DNA of 64,000 nt, from positions 1,550,001 through 1,614,000 of the forward strand of contig NZ_CP062159.1 in the NCBI RefSeq assembly GCF_014844035.1, read 5' to 3'. Shown here piece after piece: positions 35,455 to 44,251 of the stretch (its first letter is position 1; the number at the start of each line of letters is the position of its first letter). This stretch comes from Flavobacterium sp. MDT1-60 (GTDB lineage: Bacteria > Bacteroidota > Bacteroidia > Flavobacteriales > Flavobacteriaceae). A program made the position numbers and the translations under genes. Below the pieces are notes generated by a model. That model ran no database searches and was not told where the DNA came from. It saw only the letters and a program-made list of their open reading frames with translations.

Positions 35455-37617
35455 ATGATTAAAAAACGTTTTTTATTACTTCTTTTTATTTGCTCAAGCA
35501 TATTTGCTCAGAAAGATATTGACATTAATGAATTAAAATGGCTGCCAAATTCGCATTCATTTTGGGTAAACTCGGCAGCTAATATTGTTGTTTATGATGT
35601 TGATAAATTAGATCAGAAGACTACAGTTTTAACAGACAAACAATTAAAAAATGCCGGTTTTGATGGAGAAGTAGAAGATTTGGTCTGGAATCAAAATAAA
35701 ACAAAAGTATTGGTTTATACCAATTCAAAAAAAGTGTGGAGAGCTAATACCAAAGGTGATTACTGGTTTTTTGATTTGGCAACAGGAAACGGAAGAAAGT
35801 TAGGGGGTAATTTAGAACCGTCATCTTTAATGTTTGCTAAATTCTCTAATGATAATGAAAATGTTGCTTATGTTTCGAAACACAATATTTATCTTGAAAA
35901 TTTGGTTTCTGGGAAAATAACGCCTTTAACAACTGATGGAACAGATAAAGTTATTAATGGAACGTTTGACTGGGTGTATGAAGAAGAACTTGCTGCCAGA
36001 GATGGCTTCCGCTGGAGTCTTGATGGAAAAAGTATTGCGTACTGGAGAGTTGATGCTTCAGAAACGAAATTTCATTTAATGATCAATAACACGGATGCTT
36101 TATATCCGTTTGTAGTTCCGGTCGAATATCCTAAAGCGGGTGAAAAACCTTCTTCTGTAAAAATTGGAGTTATTGATATTGCTTCTTTAAAAACAAATTG
36201 GCTGGATATTCCGGGTGAGCCAGATAATAATTATTTGGTTCGTATGGAATGGATTGCAAAAGAAGAAGTAATGGTGGTTCAGCTTAATAGATATCAAAAT
36301 CAGGCTTCCGTTTATAATTGCAATGCACAATCAGGAAAAGCAAATTTAATCTATCAGGAAAAATCACCTGAGTGGATTGATGTTTTTGATATTTCTTCAG
36401 GAGTATATGATGGCTTTCCATGTCAATTTGTAGATGATGGAAAATCTTTTTTATGGAGTTCTGATGCTGATGGCTGGATGCATATTTATAAAATCAGTAA
36501 AGATGGAAAAAAGAAAGAGTTAGTTACGACCGGTAAATTTGATGCTTATTTTAAGGCGTATAATGACAAGACAAAATCAATTTATTACATTTCAAGCCCT
36601 GCAGATGCGACTCAGCGCTATTTGTACGAAACTAATTTAAAATCCGGAAAAACAAAAAGAATCACTCCGGAAGTATTTGAAGGAACAAATGAATATGAAT
36701 TCTCTACAGATGGATCATATGCAAAACATACCAATTCTAACATCAATCGTAATCTAAATTCGAGATTAGTTTCGCTTTCTGATCATAAAAAAATAGTACC
36801 AAAAGAGACAGATGTTTTTACAGCTCCGGCACATCAGTTTTCTTTGGAAAAGTTTAAAATTACGACTGGTGACGGTATCGAAATGGATGGTGTAATGGCA
36901 AAACCTCTTGATTTTGATCCGGCAAAAAAATATCCACTGTTCTTTTATGTTTATGGAGAGCCAATGGCTACTGTAGCGAATGATATACCTTATTTTAATG
37001 GATTTATAGACATGTTGATTCCAAGAGGCTATATCGGAATTGCATTGGACAACAGAGGAACTCCATCCCTGAAAGGAACAAAATGGAGAAAATCTATTTA
37101 TAAAAACATCGGAATTATCAACACCCGTGACCAGGCAATGGCTGCAAAAGAAATTTTGAAGTGGAATTTTATTGATAAGGATAGAGTGGCCGTTCACGGA
37201 TGGAGTGGCGGTGGGGCTGTTACATTAAATTTGATGTTTCAATACCCTGAAATATACAAAACAGGAGTAGCAATTTCTGCGGTGACAGATCAGCATTTTT
37301 ATGATAATATATATACAGAACGTTATATGGGCTTGCCAAATGAAAACGAAGCGGCTTATATCCAGGCTTCACCAGTGACTCATGCAAAAAACTTGAAAGG
37401 AAATTTACTTTATATTCACGGAACAGGTGATGATAATGTACATTATAAAAATGCTGAAGTTTTGATAAATGAATTAATTAAATATGATAAAGTTTTCAAT
37501 TTAATGATCTATCCTAATCGTTCTCATTCTATCTATGAAGGTGAGGGTACCCAACAACATTTAATAAACACTTTTATCAAATTTGTGGAAGAAAAATGCC
37601 CTCCTGGTGCAAAATAA
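35455..37617 (+). CDS. S9-family prolyl oligopeptidase (DPP IV-like)
   Basis: 720 residues. Signal peptide (about 1-18, ending IFAQ). An eight-bladed beta-propeller (about 20-450) precedes the alpha/beta hydrolase domain. The catalytic Ser is in HGWSGGGAV (about residue 586), the Asp in HGTGDDNVH (about 660) and the His in NRSHSIYEG (about 693). The Glu-Glu pair in DWVYEEELAARDGF, which binds the substrate N-terminus in DPP IV, is present. It should remove dipeptides with Pro or Ala at position 2 from exported peptides. Followed by a terminator. Confidence 0.93.
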   Translation: MIKKRFLLLLFICSSIFAQKDIDINELKWLPNSHSFWVNSAANIVVYDVDKLDQKTTVLTDKQLKNAGFDGEVEDLVWNQNKTKVLVYTNSKKVWRANTKGDYWFFDLATGNGRKLGGNLEPSSLMFAKFSNDNENVAYVSKHNIYLENLVSGKITPLTTDGTDKVINGTFDWVYEEELAARDGFRWSLDGKSIAYWRVDASETKFHLMINNTDALYPFVVPVEYPKAGEKPSSVKIGVIDIASLKTNWLDIPGEPDNNYLVRMEWIAKEEVMVVQLNRYQNQASVYNCNAQSGKANLIYQEKSPEWIDVFDISSGVYDGFPCQFVDDGKSFLWSSDADGWMHIYKISKDGKKKELVTTGKFDAYFKAYNDKTKSIYYISSPADATQRYLYETNLKSGKTKRITPEVFEGTNEYEFSTDGSYAKHTNSNINRNLNSRLVSLSDHKKIVPKETDVFTAPAHQFSLEKFKITTGDGIEMDGVMAKPLDFDPAKKYPLFFYVYGEPMATVANDIPYFNGFIDMLIPRGYIGIALDNRGTPSLKGTKWRKSIYKNIGIINTRDQAMAAKEILKWNFIDKDRVAVHGWSGGGAVTLNLMFQYPEIYKTGVAISAVTDQHFYDNIYTERYMGLPNENEAAYIQASPVTHAKNLKGNLLYIHGTGDDNVHYKNAEVLINELIKYDKVFNLMIYPNRSHSIYEGEGTQQHLINTFIKFVEEKCPPGAK

Positions 37618-37634
37618 AATTTGAAAGAAAAATA

Positions 37635-37673
37635 AAAAAGGGAGAATTTCTGTAAATGAAATTCTCCCTTTTT
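37635..37673. terminator. Terminator between the DPP IV-like and WbqC genes
   Basis: AAAAAGGGAGAATTTC (37635-37650) / GAAATTCTCCCTTTTT (37658-37673), 7-nt loop; usable in both directions. Confidence 0.85.
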
Positions 37674-37725
37674 TATTTTAAGACAAAATGATATATTGGT
37701 GGCTGCTAAGAAAAAAGTAGCGGTT

Positions 37726-38358
37726 TTATGCGTTGGAATGATCTCTGAGTATCTTTTGCGTTTTTAAATAATCCATAGCAAATTTACCTTCGTTAAAAAG
37801 TAAATCCAAAACACTCAGATTATTCATAAAACCATGTTTGTCATCGAATACCTGTGGGTATTTTTCGAAAGAATTTGGGTCTTTTTTACCATTTGCCAGA
37901 TATCTGAAATCACAGATATTTTCTGCATCCATGAAATATTCGGTTGTTTTGCTGAATTCTAATTTGATTCTCAAACATTTGGTAACAATGTGTAAAACTT
38001 CCATGTTTAAATCTATTAAAAAAGTATGTTTCTTTTCGAAAACTGGTCGAATATCATCTTCAAAAAATTCAAAAAAAGGAGAACTTCTGTAACCTGCTTC
38101 CAAAGATTTAAAATGTTGTTTTTGCCAGTCAAATTCATTTTCAATCAAAACATCTCTTGTTTTTTGATGCAATGTTTTAGAATGTTTAACAGGAATGTTC
38201 AATAACTGAATTCCGTTTGGACTATAGATATAGGTACGGTTTCTGTTGGTTTGTTTTTGAAAATTATCTTCCATTTCAAAAGTAATATTTTCAGATTGAG
38301 CCATAACTGCAAAGTGGCTAATCGAAGGAAAATAAGTAGGAAGTAATAACGAATTCAT
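37726..38358 (-). CDS. WbqC family protein
   Basis: 210 residues matching the WbqC family: an early LPTYFPSISHFA, then NRTYIYSPNGIQLLNIPVKH and the region KQHFKSLEAGYRSSPFFEFF. WbqC proteins occur in surface polysaccharide loci and some are thought to act on nucleotide-linked sugars, but the reaction is not defined. It lies 120 bp downstream of lepB in a reverse-strand block, with an inverted repeat in between. Confidence 0.85.
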   Translation of the reverse strand: MNSLLLPTYFPSISHFAVMAQSENITFEMEDNFQKQTNRNRTYIYSPNGIQLLNIPVKHSKTLHQKTRDVLIENEFDWQKQHFKSLEAGYRSSPFFEFFEDDIRPVFEKKHTFLIDLNMEVLHIVTKCLRIKLEFSKTTEYFMDAENICDFRYLANGKKDPNSFEKYPQVFDDKHGFMNNLSVLDLLFNEGKFAMDYLKTQKILRDHSNA

Positions 38359-38374
38359 GACTTTTTTGTTTAAA

Positions 38375-38461
38375 AGTTTCAGGTTTCAAGTTTCAGGTTT
38401 TGTGCAAACTTGAAACTTGACACGAGGCTGAAAGCTGAACTGGCGTAGCAAACCTGAAACT
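38375..38461. repeat. Inverted repeat of TTTCAGGTTTCAAG type
   Basis: Outer arms AGTTTCAGGTTT (38375-38386) and AAACCTGAAACT (38450-38461) are perfect; inside, CAAGTTTCAGGTTT and AAACTTGAAACTTG pair with one mismatch. Similar TTTCAAGTTTAAAG phrases lie at 40050-40110. Confidence 0.75.
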
Positions 38462-38479
38462 AAAATAACTATTTTTTAT

Positions 38480-40042
38480 TTATGCTTTATTTTCTTTTCT
38501 CTTTCTCCAGAAATACTCTCCAACAAAATAGGCAGCAAGTACCATTAAGAAATATTTGAAGTAAGATTGTGGCTGTCCTTCACCATCAACTGTTGTAAAA
38601 ACTCTGTCCCAACGAATTTTATTGATTCCTTTTCCGTTAGTGTCCCAGCTTAACCAGATAAAAACTGGTTTTCCTACAATGTGATTTTCAGGTACATAAC
38701 CCCAGTAGCGACTGTCTTCAGAATTATGGCGATTGTCTCCCATCATCCAGTAATAATTTTGCTTGAATGTATAGGTGTTAGTTTGTTTTCCGTTAATAAT
38801 AAAATGAGAACCGTCTATTTGCAAAGTATTACCTTCATAATTTGTAATAATTTCTTTGTAAAATGGTAATGATTCGTTTGTTAGAGCAACCGTTTTTCCT
38901 GCTTCCGGAATATAGATTGGGCCGTAATTGTCTTCGTTCCATTTATTGATGTGAGGGAAGATCCTATCATCATTTCCAGTTGCAATTTCGCGTACTACGC
39001 CAGTAATACCAGGAATGCTTTTCATTCGTTCTGCATTAGCTTCTGTTAAGGCGCCAATATACAGTGTGTCTCTTTTAGCCGGATCTCTAAACCCTCTTAC
39101 ATCGACAAGATTAACATTCAATTCTTTTAAAAGAGCTTCTAAATCAATTGGAGTTTTTTCGTCTAATGCTATTTTGTATGAATATTGCGGTTTTGCTCTT
39201 TCTGGTAAAATTAATTTTTTTCCGTTGATATAAACATAACCATCTTTTATAGATAAGCTATCTCCGGGAATACCAACACATCTCTTAACATAATTTGATC
39301 TTTTGTCAATTGGTTTTATTACGCCTGGTCGTCCTTTTGGCTCGTAAAAATAATGTACCGTATCAACGGGCCAGTTAAAAACGACAATATCGGTTCGCTT
39401 TATTTTTTCGAAAGCAGGTAATCTAAAATAGGGTAATTGTGGCCAGCTTAAGTATGATTTTCTTTTTGTTAATGGTATAGAATCATGAACCATTGGTAAT
39501 GCAACTGTAGTCATTGGAACTCTTGGCCCGTAGTTTAGTTTGCTTACGAATAAAAAGTCTCCAATTAATAAAGATTTTTCTAATGAAGAAGTTGGAATTG
39601 TATAAGGTTGTACTACATAAGTGTGCACCAGTGTCGCTACGATTATAGCAAAAAGAAGTGAACTTATTGTATCAGCAGTTTTGTTTTCAGGAGTTAATGA
39701 TCTGTTGGCGTTGTATTCTAATTTCTGAGTATAGTTTACATAATAGATATAGAAGCCAAGGGTGAAAATTCCAAAAAAAGTATCTAAAGTTGATTTTTTA
39801 CCAAACGTTCTTAGTGTCTCTACCCAAACAACTGGAAACATAATCAGGTTTATAATCGGAATGAAAAGCAATATTGTCCACCAGGTTGGTCTACCAATAA
39901 TCTTCATTAGGATTATAGAATTGAAAACAGGAATTGCAGCTTCCCAACTTTTTCGGCTAGCAGCCTGATACAATTTCCAGGTTCCCATAAAATGAATGAT
40001 TTGAACCGCTAAGAAAAAAACAAACCAAAGATATAGAGTCAT
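38480..40042 (-). CDS. lepB: Signal peptidase I, extended Bacteroidota form
   Basis: 520 residues. The N-terminus (about 1-105) is a DUF5684-like membrane domain with three segments (WFVFFLAVQIIHFMGTWKLY, then WWTILLFIPIINLIMFPVVW), and another membrane segment precedes the catalytic domain. The serine is in TIPTSSLEKSLLIGD (about residue 153) and the Lys in RSNYVKRCVGIPGDS (about 255), with GDNRHNSEDSRYWG as the later conserved box. A large insertion separates these boxes. It removes signal peptides from exported proteins, including many encoded here. A further membrane segment ends the protein. Downstream of dapB. Confidence 0.93.
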   Translation of the reverse strand: MTLYLWFVFFLAVQIIHFMGTWKLYQAASRKSWEAAIPVFNSIILMKIIGRPTWWTILLFIPIINLIMFPVVWVETLRTFGKKSTLDTFFGIFTLGFYIYYVNYTQKLEYNANRSLTPENKTADTISSLLFAIIVATLVHTYVVQPYTIPTSSLEKSLLIGDFLFVSKLNYGPRVPMTTVALPMVHDSIPLTKRKSYLSWPQLPYFRLPAFEKIKRTDIVVFNWPVDTVHYFYEPKGRPGVIKPIDKRSNYVKRCVGIPGDSLSIKDGYVYINGKKLILPERAKPQYSYKIALDEKTPIDLEALLKELNVNLVDVRGFRDPAKRDTLYIGALTEANAERMKSIPGITGVVREIATGNDDRIFPHINKWNEDNYGPIYIPEAGKTVALTNESLPFYKEIITNYEGNTLQIDGSHFIINGKQTNTYTFKQNYYWMMGDNRHNSEDSRYWGYVPENHIVGKPVFIWLSWDTNGKGINKIRWDRVFTTVDGEGQPQSYFKYFLMVLAAYFVGEYFWRKRKENKA

Positions 40043-40105
40043 AATATTTTGTTTAAAGTTTCAAGTTTAAAGTTGATCTGTTGGATTTAACTTTAAAGTT
40101 TAAAT

Positions 40106-40807
40106 TTATTTTAAGTTTAAAACGTCTTTCATACTGTAGATTCCCTTTTTACCAGCAAGCCATTCAGCTGCAATTACGGCACCAAGAGCAAAACCTTCAC
40201 GGTTATGGGCAGTATGTTTTAATTCGATGCTATCTACAATTGAATTGTAAGTTACGGTATGAGTGCCCGGAACGTCTCCAATTCTTTTTGCTTCAATATG
40301 AATTTCGTTTGTGTTAGCCTCGTCTAAAGTCCAATTTGCGTAATTGCTATTTTCGATAACACCTTTTGCTAATGAAATTGCAGTTCCACTAGGAGCATCT
40401 AATTTTTGAGTATGATGAATCTCTTCCATAGTCACTTTGTACGAATCAAATTGGGACATAATTTTAGCCAGATATTCATTCAATTCGAAGAAAATATTCA
40501 CTCCTAAACTAAAGTTAGAACTCGAAATGAATCCCCCTTGTTTTTCGTTGCAAAGCGCAACCATTTCGTCAAAATGTTCTAACCAGCCTGTTGTTCCGGA
40601 TACTACAGGAACATTGGCATGAAAACAATTGGATATATTATCAACGGCAGCAGTAGGAACGCTGAAATCAATTGCGACATCAGCAGTCGAAAGTCCTTCA
40701 AAAGTATTAGTTTCATCTTTCTTTAAAACAATTTCATGACCTCTTTCTAAAGCAATTCGTTCAATTACTTTACCCATTTTTCCGTATCCTAAAAGTGCAA
40801 TTCTCAT
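40106..40807 (-). CDS. dapB: 4-hydroxy-tetrahydrodipicolinate reductase DapB
   Basis: 233 residues. Converts HTPA to tetrahydrodipicolinate with NAD(P)H in lysine and diaminopimelate synthesis. Rossmann motif LGYGKMGK (5-12), GTTGW, catalytic box IHHTQKLDAPSGTA and the C-terminal HNREGFALGAVIAAEW are all present. It is shorter than E. coli DapB (273), which is normal for Bacteroidota. Sits between DUF5683 and lepB. Confidence 0.94.
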   Translation of the reverse strand: MRIALLGYGKMGKVIERIALERGHEIVLKKDETNTFEGLSTADVAIDFSVPTAAVDNISNCFHANVPVVSGTTGWLEHFDEMVALCNEKQGGFISSSNFSLGVNIFFELNEYLAKIMSQFDSYKVTMEEIHHTQKLDAPSGTAISLAKGVIENSNYANWTLDEANTNEIHIEAKRIGDVPGTHTVTYNSIVDSIELKHTAHNREGFALGAVIAAEWLAGKKGIYSMKDVLNLK

Positions 40808-40849
40808 TTTATGTATTTTTTTTGAATTTTAAATAGTAACAAAGGCTAT

Positions 40850-41410
40850 TTAAAAGTGGTAATTAAAAGTTAGTCCAACGTTTGGTTTAAAAGTTACATC
40901 AGCCGGATAAATTTCCGGACGTACTGATAGTCTTTCGTTTACGTTAAATTGAATTAAAGCGGCATCGACATTGGCATCAATAATGTTTAAAACATAAAAA
41001 CCTACAACAAACAATGCAGATAAATCCCTGTTTCGTTGATAGAATTTTTGCCCGGCAATAAGTCTGCTCTCATCTAAAAATTGATAATCATCATCGTTGT
41101 AGCCTTCAAGTCTTCGTTTGTAGGCGTCACGATAATCGTGGTATTTTTTATTATTATCAATATAAAAATATAAACTGGTGCCAATTGCTCCGTAAACTAA
41201 TGGTATTTTCCAGTATTTTTTGTTGTATGCCTGACCTAAACCTGGTAAAATTGCCGAGTAAAAGGCTGCTTTTGCTGGAGTAAGCGGGTCTATTTCCTGT
41301 AACTTAGTAGTGTCTTTAACAACCAAAACCGTGTCTTTTTTTGCCTGGGCAAAAAGAGAAACGGTTCCTATAAGAAAGAACAATAGACTGATGGGGACAA
41401 TTTTATTCAC
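40850..41410 (-). CDS. DUF5683 domain protein
   Basis: 186 residues. Signal peptide (about 1-21, ending LFAQA), then the DUF5683 core: TPAKAAFYSAILPGLGQAYN, KKYWKIPLVYGAIGTSLYFY, YHDYRDAYKRRLEGY and a final FNVNERLSVRPEIYP-type beta segment. Probably an outer- or inner-membrane-associated protein of unknown function. It starts with GTG, and the G of that codon is the last base of the parB TAG stop (1-bp overlap), so it is translationally coupled. Confidence 0.88.
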   Translation of the reverse strand: MNKIVPISLLFFLIGTVSLFAQAKKDTVLVVKDTTKLQEIDPLTPAKAAFYSAILPGLGQAYNKKYWKIPLVYGAIGTSLYFYIDNNKKYHDYRDAYKRRLEGYNDDDYQFLDESRLIAGQKFYQRNRDLSALFVVGFYVLNIIDANVDAALIQFNVNERLSVRPEIYPADVTFKPNVGLTFNYHF

Positions 41411-42312
41411 TATCCGTTTATTAATTTTATAATTCTGTCAAAATCAGCTTGGGAATTAAAAGGAATTGTGATTTTTCCTTTTCCGTTACCAGCGACTTTT
41501 ATATCAACTTTCGCACCGAAATAATCATTGAAAGTGTTTTTATGTGTTTCTTTAACCATAAACGAAGAATCTGCTTTTGCTTTTCCTTCTGGTTTTGGCT
41601 TTAGGCTTTCGTGATAATTTTTCACCAAAGTCTCTGTTTCACGAACAGATAGATTTTGACTTACTATTTTTTGATAGATATCCGTCTGTATATCTAAATC
41701 TTCAATATTAATAATCGCTCTACCGTGACCCATGCTGATAAAACCATCGCGAATACCCGTTTGGATAATCGGATCTAATTTTAAAAGACGTAAATAATTG
41801 GCAATTGTAGAACGTTTTTTTCCAACCCGTTCACTCATTTGTTCCTGAGTCAATTGAATTTCATCAATCAAACGTTGGTAGGATAGTGCAATCTCAATTG
41901 GATCTAAGTCATGACGCTGAATGTTTTCAACCAAAGCCATAACCAAAGACTCATTGTCATTTGCTATACGGATGTAAGCTGGAACATGTGTTAAGCCTAC
42001 TAAAGTTGAAGCACGTAAACGACGCTCTCCAGAGATTAACTGGTATTTATTGAATTCTAATTTTCGAACAGTAATAGGTTGAATCACACCAAGTTCTTTA
42101 ATAGAAGTGGCTAATTCGCGTAAAGATTCTTCATTAAAATTGCTTCTAGGCTGAAACGGATTTATTTCGATAGCACTTATTTCAAGCTCTATGATGTTTC
42201 CAACAACTTTGTCAGCATTTTTGTCTTCTACTGATGTAATGTCGTTTTCCGGATCTTTTAATAATGCTGATAATCCTCTTCCTAAGGCTTGTTTTTTAAT
42301 TGCTTTTGTCAT
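41410..42312 (-). CDS. parB: Chromosome partitioning protein ParB
   Basis: 300 residues. N-terminal ParB/Spo0J nuclease-like CTPase domain (about 45-140) with NPFQPRSNFNEESLRELATS, the family box GERRLRAS, and the HTH region (TQEQMSERVGKKRSTIANYL). The C-terminal dimerisation segment is at 245-300. Binds parS sites and CTP to spread on DNA and works with ParA in chromosome segregation. No perfect 16-bp parS palindrome was noticed in the window. Follows parA by 5 bp. Confidence 0.94.
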   Translation of the reverse strand: MTKAIKKQALGRGLSALLKDPENDITSVEDKNADKVVGNIIELEISAIEINPFQPRSNFNEESLRELATSIKELGVIQPITVRKLEFNKYQLISGERRLRASTLVGLTHVPAYIRIANDNESLVMALVENIQRHDLDPIEIALSYQRLIDEIQLTQEQMSERVGKKRSTIANYLRLLKLDPIIQTGIRDGFISMGHGRAIINIEDLDIQTDIYQKIVSQNLSVRETETLVKNYHESLKPKPEGKAKADSSFMVKETHKNTFNDYFGAKVDIKVAGNGKGKITIPFNSQADFDRIIKLING

Positions 42313-42317
42313 AAAAA

Positions 42318-43085
42318 CTATTTGCTGTTTTTCTTTATAATTTCCTGAGCTAAATTAATGTAATTAACAGCTCCCTTGCTGGTTGCGTCATAGTTAATGA
42401 TGCTTTCTCCAAAACTTGGCGCTTCACTTAATTTTACATTTCGCTGAATAACGGTGTCAAAAACCATATCATTAAAGTGTTTTTGAACTTCTTCAACCAC
42501 CTGATTAGATAAACGTAATCTTGAGTCATACATTGTAAGGAGCAATCCTTCGATATCAAGATCCGGGTTGTGTATTTTTTGAATACTTTTTATAGTGTTC
42601 AATAATTTTCCTAATCCTTCAAGTGCGAAATATTCACATTGAATTGGAATAACTACTGAATCTGCAGCTGTTAAAGCATTCAGGGTTAATAAACCTAAAG
42701 AAGGTGCACAGTCAATAATAATAAAATCATAGTCGTCTTTTACACTTTCTAATGCCTTTTTAAGCATGTATTCTCTGTTTTCTTTGTCAACCAATTCGAT
42801 TTCGATGGCCACAAGGTCAATATGAGCAGGGATCACATCAACATTTGGAGCTGAACATTTCACGATGGTTTCTTTTGGGGTGTGGCTATGTTCAAGTATT
42901 TGGTAGGTACCAATTTCTACTGATTCTACATCAATCCCAAGGCCGGACGTGGCATTTGCTTGAGGATCAGCATCAATCAATAATACTTTTTTTTCTAAAA
43001 CACCTAGTGAGGCTGCAAGATTTACCGATGTAGTAGTCTTTCCAACGCCTCCTTTTTGATTAGCAATCGCAATGATTTTGCCCAT
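42318..43085 (-). CDS. parA: Chromosome partitioning ATPase ParA
   Basis: 255 residues, the short chromosomal Soj type. Deviant Walker A KGGVGKTTTSVNLAAS (about 10-25), Walker A' LLIDADPQANATSGL, and Walker B FIIIDCAPSLGLLTL. No N-terminal HTH, as expected for chromosomal rather than plasmid ParA. First gene of the parA-parB-DUF5683-dapB-lepB-wbqC reverse-strand run. The upstream gap (43086-43324) is AT-rich with no gene. Confidence 0.95.
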   Translation of the reverse strand: MGKIIAIANQKGGVGKTTTSVNLAASLGVLEKKVLLIDADPQANATSGLGIDVESVEIGTYQILEHSHTPKETIVKCSAPNVDVIPAHIDLVAIEIELVDKENREYMLKKALESVKDDYDFIIIDCAPSLGLLTLNALTAADSVVIPIQCEYFALEGLGKLLNTIKSIQKIHNPDLDIEGLLLTMYDSRLRLSNQVVEEVQKHFNDMVFDTVIQRNVKLSEAPSFGESIINYDATSKGAVNYINLAQEIIKKNSK

Positions 43086-43324
43086 TTATTTTCTAAATTT
43101 TGAACCGTAAAAATACAATTATTTATGGTTTTTGAAAATCTATTTTGTTAACATTTGCTAAACTTTGGTTAATCGTTGTATGGTGCGTGTTTTGAAGATT
43201 TTTTTTTTGTAATAATAAAAAATAGTAACGAAATTCCCTACTGTTTTATCCTTGTTTTAAGTGCAAAAAGTACAAAGCGATAGTTTGATTAAAAAAAATG
43301 CAATTTAGTGTTAGATTAAGTTTT

Positions 43325-43729
43325 TTAATTTTTTAAAAGTTCAATTTTTACATTCATTGAGCCACTTCTTTTGTTTGAGGCAATTTTCATAAAAGCTCTT
43401 TTTGTAAGATCAATTTCTCTTTTTTTGCTAAAAGGTCCTCTGTCGGTAACCTCTACAATAACAGATTTATTATTTCGTTCGTTTGTGATTTTTAGTTTTG
43501 TGCCAAAAGCAAATTTTTTATGAGCAGCAGTTAATTTATTGTTATTGAATCGTCTTCCACTTGCAGTTCTTTTTCCGTTAAATTTATCATTGTAATAAGA
43601 GGCATGTGCATGAGTCTTGTATAAGATGTATTTTTCAGATTTTCCTTTAGATTCTTTAGAAGCTGATTTTTTTTGTGCAAAAGCGAACGTGGAAATAAAT
43701 AAAATTATATAGAGTGCTATTTTTTTCAT
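43325..43729 (-). CDS. RlpA-family septal ring lytic transglycosylase-like protein
   Basis: 134 residues. Signal peptide (about 1-18, FAFAQ). One double-psi beta-barrel domain (about 40-132): ASYYNDKFNGKRTASGRRFN, LTAAHKKFAFGTKLKIT, VTDRGPFSKKREIDLTKRAF. The catalytic-type Asp of RlpA (in TDRGPF) is present. E. coli RlpA cleaves denuded glycan strands; the small single-domain form here lacks a SPOR domain. Monocistronic, between parA and the tRNA gene. Confidence 0.88.
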   Translation of the reverse strand: MKKIALYIILFISTFAFAQKKSASKESKGKSEKYILYKTHAHASYYNDKFNGKRTASGRRFNNNKLTAAHKKFAFGTKLKITNERNNKSVIVEVTDRGPFSKKREIDLTKRAFMKIASNKRSGSMNVKIELLKN

Positions 43730-43990
43730 TTAAATATTTTCTATTGGGTGCAAAAAAAGCTTATTTAAAAAAAATAACCAAATAGATCAGGTTATATTTA
43801 TACTAAAGAAAAGCTTTTTATGGGGAGGTAAAACTTGAATAACATATTATGAAAATTGCCAAAGGTATCAAATGTTGGAACTTAATATTATCACTATCAA
43901 TTCCCTACGATCAAAACCGTAGGCTATAATTGGAATATAATAAATTTTAGAAGTTCGGGGAATATTGATGTTTTTGAATTTAAAGCAAAA

Positions 43991-44022
43991 AAAAGTCTTT
44001 TCAAATAAATGAAAAGACTTTT
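43991..44022 (-). terminator. Terminator after tRNA-Pro
   Basis: AAAAGTCTTTTC (43991-44002) / GAAAAGACTTTT (44011-44022), 8-nt loop, directly 3' of the tRNA on the minus strand; the preceding A run is the U tract. Confidence 0.82.
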
Positions 44023-44023
44023 G

Positions 44024-44098
44024 TCGGGGTGGCAGGATTCGAACCTGCGGCCTCCTGCTCCCAAAGCAGGCGCGATAACCGGGCTACGCTACACCCCG
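44024..44098 (-). tRNA. tRNA-Pro (anticodon TGG)
   Basis: 75 nt on the minus strand. Acceptor stem CGGGGTG / CACCCCG with discriminator A; anticodon stem CCTGC / GCAGG around the loop TTTGGGA, whose third to fifth bases give anticodon TGG (reads CCA and other CCN codons); T arm GCAGGTTCGAATCCTGC. CCA is not encoded. Has its own promoter and terminator. Confidence 0.96.
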
Positions 44099-44108
44099 TA
44101 AGCGGATG

Positions 44109-44138
44109 CAAATATAGTAATAAATTCTGTTTACAAAA
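44109..44138 (-). promoter_or_regulatory. Promoter for tRNA-Pro
   Basis: On the minus strand, -33 TTTTG (44134-44138) and -7 TATATTTG (44109-44116), spacing 17 bp; the tRNA begins 10 bp further on. Confidence 0.72.
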
Positions 44139-44191
44139 GGAAAATTTCAAAATAAATAAAACTTATTTTGAGATAGTTATTTAGGATTTAA

Positions 44192-44227
44192 TTTGGTGGT
44201 AATTTTTTATAATAAAGTTTACATTTG
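44192..44227 (+). promoter_or_regulatory. Promoter for trxB
   Basis: -33-like TTTG at 44192-44195 and -7 TACATTTG at 44220-44227, spacing 24 bp (slightly long). The trxB ATG is 24 bp downstream, which supports the start at 44252 rather than an upstream ATG at 44225 inside the -7 element. Confidence 0.62.
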
Positions 44228-44251
44228 CATCACAAAAAAACTACACGAATT

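Noticed and set aside
36766..37197. Minus-strand frame of 143 residues inside the DPP IV-like gene
   Set aside because: Antisense shadow of a strongly supported peptidase domain.
43086..43324. Replication origin or parS beside parAB
   Set aside because: No perfect parS palindrome or cluster of DnaA boxes was visible; the gap is simply AT-rich.
43801..43980. Short frame after ATG at about 43850
   Set aside because: It stops after fewer than 25 codons and has no signal, family or transcript evidence.
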